Source: an uncultured Lachnospiraceae bacterium
GTDB lineage: Bacteria; Bacillota; Clostridia; Lachnospirales; Lachnospiraceae
Length of the DNA stretch: 6,118 bases
Reading direction: 5' to 3'
NCBI GenBank assembly: GCA_905236545.1
Contig: CAJOQO010000267.1
Coordinates: forward strand, 1-6,118
Both the position numbers and the translations under genes were made by a program. Position 1 is the first letter of the stretch. Each line of letters opens with the position of its first letter. The notes beneath the pieces are model-generated. The model was not told where the DNA came from, did not search any database, and was given only the letters and a program-made list of their open reading frames with translations. Shown in pieces: positions 5,383 through 6,118 of this stretch.

Positions 5383-6118
5383 TTACAGTTCGATCTGTGT
5401 CGATAAGAATACCGGGCCCTCCGCACAGACTCTCTTATTCTTCACCTGAGAATGCGCGTCTGTCTGTACCGACCTGCAGACGCAGCTCAGGCAGGCGCCG
5501 ATCCCGCACGCCATCTTTTCTTCCATCGACAGCCAGCAGGCCACATCCTGTTCCTCCGCATACTGCTTCAGAGCGCGGAGCATCGGCGTCGGTCCACAGG
5601 CAAAGATCACATCTGCCTCCAGGCAGCTTTCCCTGATCGCGTCGAGCACATTTCCCCTCGTCCCGCTGCTGCCGTCCTCCGTCGCGATCACAGTATCGCA
5701 GGGAAACTCCTCTCTCAGGAACATCTGAGCATCCCGGTATCCAAGCACCGCCGTAACCTGTGTTTCAGGCGCTTCCGGATTCGCCCGGCGCATCTCCTGA
5801 AGCCGCTTCGCAGTCTCAAGCATCGGGGGGATCCCGATTCCGCCCCCGGTCAGAATGACTCTCTTTCCGGCTGCCTCCTCAAGCGGGAATCCATTCCCGA
5901 GCGGACCGGCAAGGTCGACTCTCATCCCCTCACGAAGCATGGAAAACTCCCGGGTTCCCTTCCCGGCGATCCGAAAGACCAGACGAAGAACGCCGCTGTT
6001 TCCGTCCGCTTCACAGACAGAAATGGGGCGCGGGAGGAGCCTTGCCGAATCATTGGAATAAACTGATACGAACTGGCCCGGTACTGCTGCCGCCGCAATT
6101 ATATCCGTCTTAAGTCTC
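5383..6118 (-). CDS. pyrK: PyrK, dihydroorotate dehydrogenase electron-transfer subunit (5' end missing)
   Basis: FAD and [2Fe-2S] subunit that carries electrons from PyrD to NAD+ in the class 1B dihydroorotate dehydrogenase. The frame is open from the window edge: 244 residues are visible, beginning R-L-K-T-D-I-I-A, and perhaps 15-25 N-terminal residues are missing. Domains in order: an FAD-binding barrel with PGQFVSVY and the RPIS motif (residues 30-33 of the visible part), then RIAGKGT; an NAD-binding domain with TGGGIGIPPM (about 90-99) and FACGPTPM (about 172-179); and a C-terminal iron-sulphur segment with cysteines at 204, 209, 212 and 231 (C-GIGA-C-LS-C ... VCAEGPVF). An ATG at 5940 begins a 185-residue reading but is internal, because conserved FAD-domain sequence continues upstream in frame. 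pyrD starts 29 bases after its stop. Confidence 0.96.
   Translation of the reverse strand, partial: RLKTDIIAAAAVPGQFVSVYSNDSARLLPRPISVCEADGNSGVLRLVFRIAGKGTREFSMLREGMRVDLAGPLGNGFPLEEAAGKRVILTGGGIGIPPMLETAKRLQEMRRANPEAPETQVTAVLGYRDAQMFLREEFPCDTVIATEDGSSGTRGNVLDAIRESCLEADVIFACGPTPMLRALKQYAEEQDVACWLSMEEKMACGIGACLSCVCRSVQTDAHSQVKNKRVCAEGPVFLSTQIEL

Noticed and set aside
5383..5940. A 185-codon PyrK beginning at the ATG at 5940.
   Set aside because: Conserved FAD-domain sequence (PGQFVSVY, RPIS, RIAGKGT) continues in frame upstream to the window edge, so this ATG is internal.

Overview
The window is a dense, almost single-stranded block of bacterial chromosome: every gene I can support lies on the minus strand, so transcription runs from position 6118 towards position 1. 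The protein types (heterodimeric class 1B dihydroorotate dehydrogenase with a PyrK electron-transfer subunit, a class I PurE of clostridial style, a very long M29-type aminopeptidase, a small DUF6142-like membrane protein) and the fairly high G+C wobble usage suggest a high-G+C member of the Lachnospiraceae/Clostridia. That assignment is inference from gene content, not a database match.

Layout in transcription order. (1) 6118-3742: the end of the de novo pyrimidine pathway, as pyrK (5' end cut by the window edge), pyrD and pyrE, with gaps of 25-29 bases and a good ribosome binding site before each gene. (2) 3708-3056: two small membrane-protein genes, one of 52 codons and one of 104 codons, separated by a 179-base gap that carries an 8-bp tandem repeat array. 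(3) 2963-744: a 739-codon metallo-aminopeptidase with all expected M29 metal ligands and a low-complexity insert built from a 60-bp tandem duplication. (4) 743-588: a 156-base intergenic stretch with a GC-rich hairpin just after the aminopeptidase stop, a cluster of inverted repeats, and a near-consensus sigma-A promoter. (5) 587-1: purE followed by the first seven codons of what looks like purM, starting the purine cluster.

Functionally, PyrK and PyrD form the NAD-dependent dihydroorotate dehydrogenase complex, and PyrE turns its product, orotate, into OMP. PurE and PurM act in IMP synthesis. The window therefore joins the end of a pyrimidine operon to the start of a purine operon, with a peptidase and two unknown small membrane proteins between them. 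I see no mobile element, CRISPR array, tRNA or rRNA, and no exotic new system. The points most worth a second look are the two repeat structures, the small membrane genes attached to the pyr operon, and the repeat-rich purE promoter.
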